Assembly: GCF_964340395.1 (NCBI RefSeq)
Contig: NC_135552.1
Coordinates: 21,883,681-21,947,680 of the forward strand
Source of the DNA: Glandiceps talaboti
Lineage: Eukaryota > Hemichordata > Enteropneusta > Spengelidae
Length of the DNA: 64,000 nucleotides
Reading direction: 5' to 3'
Part shown: positions 58,334-64,000 of the stretch, one piece after another
How positions within the stretch are numbered: the first letter of the stretch is position 1
How the letters are laid out: each line of letters begins with the position of its first letter
The notes under the pieces: generated by a model
What the model saw: only the letters and a program-made list of their open reading frames with translations
Told to the model about the DNA's origin: nothing
The model's database searches: none
Translations under genes and position numbers: made by a program

Positions 58334-61300
58334 GTGAGAACTGAAAGTTTAAGTACCTATGAGTGGCTATTAAAGCAAATCATGTGCTGGCTGTGTATTG
58401 CTTGTTGAGATTAAAGCTTTCATTATTTAAGCAATATAAAAATATGTAACAGGGACATTCAAAGATATTCAGTGGTGGCGTAAATGGTCATTGTACGAGT
58501 AACTTCCTCATAAAATTTGTTCACTTTGTGTAATAATACTTACTAACACTGCACATTTTCCATCTTTTGACTCCTCCCAACCTGTTTGTTTTCTACTATT
58601 TAAAATCCTCTAATCAAAATCTATAAGTTGACCTCCAGAAACCATAAACTCTTTTATAGTCATACCAGTGTCGCTACTCCTTCAGTCAAAATTTCTAGCA
58701 AAGGGTAAGCGACCTTTTTGAGTACATGTACCTATTGTATTATAGGCCAGAAGCAGAGATTGTAAACATCATCTCTGTAGCCTCAAGCCATTATGTTTAC
58801 AACCAGTACAATAATGCCCAACTTTGTTAAATTTTCTGTAGTGAATCCTAACATTTAAGATGGCCGTGTAAACATATGACCTTGCCGATAACATGATGTA
58901 AAGAACAACTGAAATCTACACACTTGAGTAATGATTTATTGACAAGAACAGATACAAAACACATTAAAATGCATTCCATTTCAGTCAGTGCAACCATGAC
59001 CTATTTCATAATTTTAACACATGACACACAACATAAAATGTAGGCCATAGTACATGTATTCATAGACATACACACTGAAGTGTATGATGTCGCCCTAACA
59101 AAAAATGTGACAAATCTTAGAATTGTTGATCAAATTTTTTTCACCAGTCATTAGTAAATAAAGATAGTGATGTGTACAGATTTAAAAAAAAAAATTTTAT
59201 ATGCAAAATCTGTTTTCCAATGCCTATAAATATTTCTTTATGGTTTTATGTAAAGAATTTTTAGGTCTAATACCCAAATATTTGTTCAGTTTTCATTAAG
59301 AATTATTTTTTTTGACAACTGTGGACCAGAGTTTATCATACACGTTATGTTAACCAAGTCAAAGTATACTCATGTTGGCACAGTTGTTTGATTTGAAAAG
59401 GAAACATTTGATACGGCATATATTCAAATAAGAAGCGAAAAATAGAGGAGCTCTTTAATAGTTTGACTGATTTCACTATTTCTTATCTTTTCTTCATTCT
59501 GGTAAGATATATCTTGAGAGAACTTTTGATTTTGAAATTATGGTGAAAATGCTAGCATTAAAATTATTGTAACGGACTGCTTGCAAATGTAATAACAATG
59601 TACTAAATTAATGATAAATGTGTAAAGCTTACTAAAATGTACTGCTTTGCATGTACTTAAATGAGACTCATAGGAACTAATTTGATAGATATTTAAACAT
59701 GTAATTAGCTTGCATGTTTGTACTAATACTTAGAATCTTGTACTAACTAACATCTGTGCGTTTGTCACAAAATGGTGATGTCCTGTTCATGGCATCTACT
59801 CCTGTTATGTGCATATATGTATGTTTGCGTCCAATGTGGATTTATAAATTAATAAATGCATGGCAGCTGACTTTTGCCTCAACAACCCATACCAGCCAGT
59901 CACACTATTGCAAATTACTGTGTGACTTCATGAATCATAGTGTTCTGTTGTACTTCAAAGTTACAATCTGTAAAAAAAACAACCACACCAACATCATATC
60001 ATTTTGTGCTCTCATGTAGTGAACACAATAGTAAAATATCTGGTAGTCATAGTTGGGTGATAATTAGAGTATCTTTCTTAATTCCTACTTAGTCACTGAA
60101 TTTTTTTTTTTAGTTGTGAAAAATAGATAATATTAATGGTTCTAATAACACATACCTTACGAGCTAATTTTTCAGAAAGTGAAGCTTTAAATTTTCTGTG
60201 GCATTCAAAAAAAAAAATTGCATGATATTGATGGAAACATTTTCAGTCATGGAGAAATATGAATTCTCGTTACATGTAATAGAATTTTACCACAACTTGT
60301 TCAATTTCTTGGTCAATGTTTTGACTTCAGCTACACTTGCATTACTATAGGTAAGTGTGAGAATATAAGTCAACCTTCTTATTCTATTTTGACCCCCAAG
60401 CATGAGGTAAAATGCTACTGCAGGTACTGAGAATTCTCCTGTTATTATGACTTGTTGGCCAGTCAACTCAATTGTGTTTTCTTGCCATCATTTAGTACTC
60501 TATTTAATATATATTATTAAGCAGGTTCTTTTTTGTCACAAAATTAAACCACAGTGGGTCAATTCTTACATGTACATGTAGCTCTAAAGGCCATGTTATT
60601 GGGACCATAAGGTAGATATTTGTCTTAAGAACTATTTTTTTCCATGATATTTTAAATATTTGCTTGTTCACTCACCATCATTATTAGTAAACGTGCACTA
60701 ATAAAAGTCATTGCTATGTTTGCAAATGTTTATAATATATGCACTTCATTTTTGGGGTCACCATATTGTAGCCCAGAGACTTTGCTATGATGTAACTTGA
60801 CAATTGCTGTTTGACTCAAATATACTGGGTCCAAATAGTATAGCCAAGTCAGATAGCAAAGTTTCTAGGTTAGCCTTTCTGGTGCTTAGTGTATGTTTCA
60901 CAGACAACATTTGGTGCTACAGAAGGAGTATGAGAAGTGTATTGTATATTGCGAAGGTAATATCAGGAATTCATACACAAGTTAACAAAAACATTCAAAA
61001 ATATTTACAAATATATCGAGCAACATGACCACGCCTATAGCAACAGCCAAGTGGTCGTGTATATTGGAAAGATAGCAACATGGTTGGATAGGCAACTGGA
61101 TAGTCAATCAGCAAATTTGTTTTCTGGGCATCCATTTAAATGATGGCTGCATGCATGCATTCACTGTGTATTAGAAGCTATGACTTAATTTTGCCAAGGA
61201 CTTTTGTGATTGGTTAAAACATTGTTTGGGCATGAATGGCATTGTTTGGCCATGTGGTGGTGCGCTACATACACAAAAATTGCACAGCTGTCTTCCATGA

Positions 61301-63389
61301 GGTTGTATGAATAGGAATGGCATTACACCTAAACACCTTTTAAAAAGTGAAAAGTTTGTGAAAATTTTGGATTTTTGGAGGATTTGTTATACTGAACAAT
61401 ATATCGTTGTTTGATGTTGCTTGCTAAATATGTAACCGACAGCAATGTGGAGTGCAAACGACGACGACTCTCAGTTTGTTCCTATCATCTGCAGATGTTG
61501 ACATTGTACATTTCATAGGTAAAGTTTATTGGCATAATAGTTATGTCTTGTATATTAATGTGTTGAATGAGAATCAATGTAATATACATTGTACCTGATT
61601 ATAATGTATGTACAGATCCTTTACCTGCACCGCCCTCCTACAACGATGTCATAACTCAACCCAATGGGTCTGTAGAGAAAGATTCACCAGCCATACTTGA
61701 AGTGTCTACAACCACTGCCAATGGTGTCCATGCAGACAAATATAAAAATATAGATATGGAAAATGGCAATGTTCCAGATGGTGATGGCAAGAAGGATGGA
61801 GATGATGATGATGATGGTGACAAGTATGTATCATAGCAACTAGAAAATCTTCACTTGGTTACTATATTTTAGGAGAAATGATTGAGATCTCAGTTGTGAA
61901 AAAATTGATCATTCTTGGGATTAATTCATTATTGCATACCTGTATATATTCAGGAGAACAAGTAAATAATTTTGTCTCCAGTGTTATCAAAATGCAGAAA
62001 ACAGGTCTATAAAATATCCAATTACTATCAACATTATCAAATTCATTTTACTTTCTAAATCATGTATAATCAACTATTGTTTACAAACCCCTATGAACAA
62101 ATTTGTTGACAAACAAGTACATGTAAATGGTTCATGCCTCTTTCATCATTGTTTACACATGGACATCAACTTGTAGTGTAATCCATCAGGAACTAGTAGC
62201 TAAGTAATCAAAGTTAATATAAGAATGTTTCACGTGTAAAGATCTGATGTATTTTGCAGCAAATAATGAAAAATGGAACCAGCAACATTGACATGTACAT
62301 GTTATGATTATTTGTTGTATAGGAAGGATGACAAAGCAGAGACAGTCCAAATGGTTAGCTTCTCTCAGCTGGTAAGTTTTATACCACCATATATAGGCAT
62401 ATTTCTTACATCTATTACAAACTGTACACTAATTTACTTTTTCCTTCCCACAAAGCTTAAATTTGGTATCGAACAGTCCACATTTTACACCGTACTGTTG
62501 AACGTGTTCTGATTTTCCTGCCAAATATTTCTCAATCAAAATTTTTGTTCATAGCTACAGCAATGGTAAGATTTCTTGAAAGAAATGAAAACTACTCATT
62601 GGTTGGTTACAGCCTTATCTCCATATTCAATACTGACCAATCACTTATTGTCTTCTATAGTTCCGTTTTGCCAACTGTACGGATGGATTTCTGTTAATGG
62701 GTGGTGTCCTTGCTGCCATGGTACATGGACTTGCCTTTCCTCTGATGGTCATCGTATTTGGGGGTATGACAGATTCCCTCGTTGAATCGGGTACAAATAA
62801 TAGTGCAGGATGGAATGTCTCACTCCCGAACGGAACAACTTATGACGACTTTGTGCAGTGAGTATAATATGGTTAAAGATGAACTAGCTGCAACTGGAAT
62901 ATTTTTTGAGATTGTTTTATAGTTGGATATAATGACATACATGTAATATCGTACACCCAGCACAGTATTGAAACACCTGTGAAGTACATATGTTTGTGTA
63001 ACAGTACACATACTTGTAGTATAGTACAATTTATCGATTAATCAAATTGATTTTGGTTCTGACAGAGGTTTTGGACAGGAGAAAAGACTTTAAATTCTAA
63101 AATAAACACCTACCCTAATTTTACCCCATGCATCTTTTCCCGTTTACAGAGAGGAAATAGACAAGGCAATGAATGAGTTTTTGAAAGATATGAATAGGTA
63201 TGCACTGTACTTCGTCTTCATTGGACTTGGTGCATTTGTGGCGGCATACTTTCAAATTACCTGCTTTGTGACCACTGCTGAGAGACAAGCCTACCTGATG
63301 CGTACAAAGTTTTTCAGGTCTATTCTAAGGCAGGAAATAGGCTGGTTTGACACCAATCCAAGTGGAGAACTCTCCACCAGATTATCAGA
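58177..63389 (+). CDS. abcb1: ABCB1/P-glycoprotein-like ABC transporter, N-terminal part (5 coding exons, continues past the window)
   Basis: Plasma-membrane ATP-driven exporter of the ABCB (MDR) subfamily. Exons 58177-58333, 61616-61823, 62323-62371, 62661-62857 and 63150-63389 splice in consistent phase to 283 residues plus two bases. Residues 1-138 form a cytoplasmic extension about 90 residues longer than in human ABCB1, with Pro-rich and Asp-rich segments. TM1 is about 148-170 (FLLMGGVLAAMVHGLAFPLM). The first extracellular loop has three N-glycosylation sequons (Asn184, 190 and 195). TM2 is about 221-243. The intracellular loop has RQAYLMRTKFFRSILRQEIG then WFD, the typical MDR coupling region, and GELSTRL. 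The rest of TMD1, NBD1 and the second half lie beyond the window. The best subfamily match is ABCB1/ABCB4/ABCB11; substrates cannot be told from this part. Confidence 0.88.
60280..60436 (+). repeat. Dispersed repeat family R-B, copy 3
   Basis: ATAGAATTTTACCAC, TTCAATTTCTTGGTCAATG, TTTTGACTTC, ATTACTATAGGTAAG, AAGTCAACCTTCTTATTCT, ATTTTGACC and AAGCATGAGGTAAAATGCT follow the same order as copy 1. Copies 1 and 3 are closest. Confidence 0.75.
60950..61112 (+). repeat. Diverged copy of the 9.2-9.8 kb minisatellite unit
   Basis: Shares ACATTCAAAAATAT, CGAGCAACATGACCAC, CTATAGCAACAGCC, GTATATTGGAAAGATAGCAAC, GGTTGGATAGGCAA and TGGATA with the five-unit array 51 kb away, so the array unit is a dispersed element rather than a purely local duplication. 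Confidence 0.65.
61616..61823 (+). CDS. abcb1: ABC transporter coding exon 2 (residues 53-122)
   Basis: Acceptor GTATGTACAG and donor GACAA|GTATGT, phase 1 in and phase 2 out. It encodes DPLPAPPSYNDVITQPNGSV with a PPSY (PPxY) motif at residues 58-61, and ends in an acidic, low-complexity stretch GDGKKDGDDDDDGDK. This extension has no counterpart in human ABCB1. Confidence 0.8.
62323..62371 (+). CDS. abcb1: ABC transporter coding exon 3 (residues 122-138)
   Basis: Acceptor TTTGTTGTATAG and donor CTG|GTAAGT, phase 2 in and phase 0 out. It encodes KKDDKAETVQMVSFSQL. The VSFSQLFRFAN junction with the next exon matches the pre-TM1 motif of MDR proteins (V-x-x-F-x-x-F-R), supporting this small 49-base exon. 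Confidence 0.85.
62661..62857 (+). CDS. abcb1: ABC transporter coding exon 4 (residues 139-204), TM1 and extracellular loop 1
   Basis: Acceptor TTGTCTTCTATAG and donor GTGCA|GTGAGT, phase 0 in and phase 2 out. It encodes FRFANCTDGFLLMGGVLAAM and then VHGLAFPLMVIVFGGMTDSL, strongly MDR-like, then a loop with NNS, NVS and NGT glycosylation sequons. Confidence 0.92.
63150..63389 (+). CDS. abcb1: ABC transporter coding exon 5 (residues 204-283 plus 2 bases), TM2 and intracellular loop 1
   Basis: Acceptor TTTTCCCGTTTACAG and donor TCAGA|GTAAGT, phase 2 in and out. TM2 is YALYFVFIGLGAFVAAYFQI. Then QAYLMRTKFFRSILRQEIGW then FDTNPSGELSTRLS covers the intracellular loop that contacts the nucleotide-binding domain. 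The following exon is not found before 64000. Confidence 0.95.
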
Positions 63390-64000
63390 GTAAGTTTTCA
63401 TTGTTCTCTCTCAAGGTTATATACACCTCCTCATCGAATAGAAAACAATTAAAAAATTTTGACAGGATTTAAACAGACATTTTGGTATATTTATGTTCAC
63501 AATGAGAAAATTGGACAGGAGCTTTGTCTGACCTGAAGTACATGCTAGATGTGGGGGACCCCCCCCCCCCCCCCCCCCCTTGCCTTTCGAGTATTTGATT
63601 TGCAGTGACCTGTAGAGGACGCACTTACTAGAGGACGCACTTACTACAAATGTTGTTTGTGTGAAATCTTTCTACAGACTTCTCATGTTATTCATCAATC
63701 AAAAGTCGAATGAGCAATTATAGAAACATAATTTTGAGATGTTTAAAAGATAATTTATGTACCACTTTGATTGTTTTGGTATTAAAAGTTAGATGAGAAA
63801 AAACAGCTGTCTGGCAGAGCTATACATTTGTAGAAAAAGCAGGTTTTGATAAAAAGAATGATCCTGTAGAGTCCTTGTAACTCTACTAATGAATAAGATA
63901 GAACTAAGATACAAAGCTGTTATTGAATCACGGGCCTTTAAAGGCCAATGTCAGATTAAGACTGAATGTCAGATGAGAAAAGTTTCCTAGCAGAATGATT
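63390..64000 (+). other. abcb1: ABC transporter intron, runs to the window end
   Basis: Starts with GTAAGT. It holds the 21-C tract, a short ACTAGAGGACGCACTTACT direct repeat near 63620-63645 and no recognisable exon. Confidence 0.7.
63559..63579 (+). repeat. Poly-C tract (21 C)
   Basis: Preceded by GTGGGGGA, so a G-run and a long C-run are adjacent and could pair. Prone to length error. Confidence 0.95.

Larger units (their letters stand above)
58334..61615 (+). other. abcb1: ABC transporter intron 1 (coding)
   Basis: About 3.3 kb, GTGAGA to GTATGTACAG. It contains R-B copy 3 (60.28 kb) and a diverged single copy of the 9.2-kb minisatellite unit (about 60.95-61.11 kb). Confidence 0.65.

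Overview
The window is AT-rich DNA from an animal nuclear genome. Genes are split into small exons by GT-AG introns of 0.4 to 13 kb, and the rest is dense in microsatellites, tandem arrays, foldback elements and 5'-truncated LINE ends. The very frequent palindromic word ACATGT/TACATGTA, the CR1/L2-like LINE tails and the gene structures suggest a marine invertebrate such as a hemichordate, other invertebrate deuterostome or lophotrochozoan. I cannot fix the species from sequence alone.

Layout. From 1 to 20305 there is no recognisable coding sequence. It holds an X-box-like motif (4981), a strong isolated 5' splice site (5263) that could end a noncoding exon, and several tandem arrays: an RFX-half-site minisatellite at 9.2-9.8 kb, a diverged array at 11.3-11.8 kb, a (GA)n tract at 12.7 kb and a seven-unit array of about 188 bp at 17.7-19.0 kb. 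From 20335 to 35631 (+) lies a complete POU class 6 homeobox gene. Its seven coding exons splice in consistent phase to a 657-residue protein with a Gln-rich N-terminal half, a POU-specific domain and a POU homeodomain. Its apparent 3' UTR runs to AATAAA signals at about 40.2 or 40.5 kb.

From about 40.6 to 44.9 kb is an intergenic interval with MITEs and microsatellites that becomes CpG-richer. At about 44.9-45.1 kb a promoter-like block (CACGTG, TGACGTCA, TATAAAAG and a strong splice donor) probably starts the second gene. After a putative 13-kb first intron full of repeats, coding exons from 58177 (+) encode the N-terminus of an ABCB1/P-glycoprotein-like full ABC transporter, which leaves the window after its fifth coding exon (63389).

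The two genes are co-oriented and have no evident functional link: one is a DNA-binding regulator, the other a membrane efflux pump. The main novelty is in the noncoding DNA. There are at least three multi-copy short repeat families within 64 kb, several large near-perfect foldbacks (two with TA target duplications, one with a 9-bp duplication), LINE 3' ends sharing a stem-loop, and two unexplained exon-like segments. I found no clearly new functional system.
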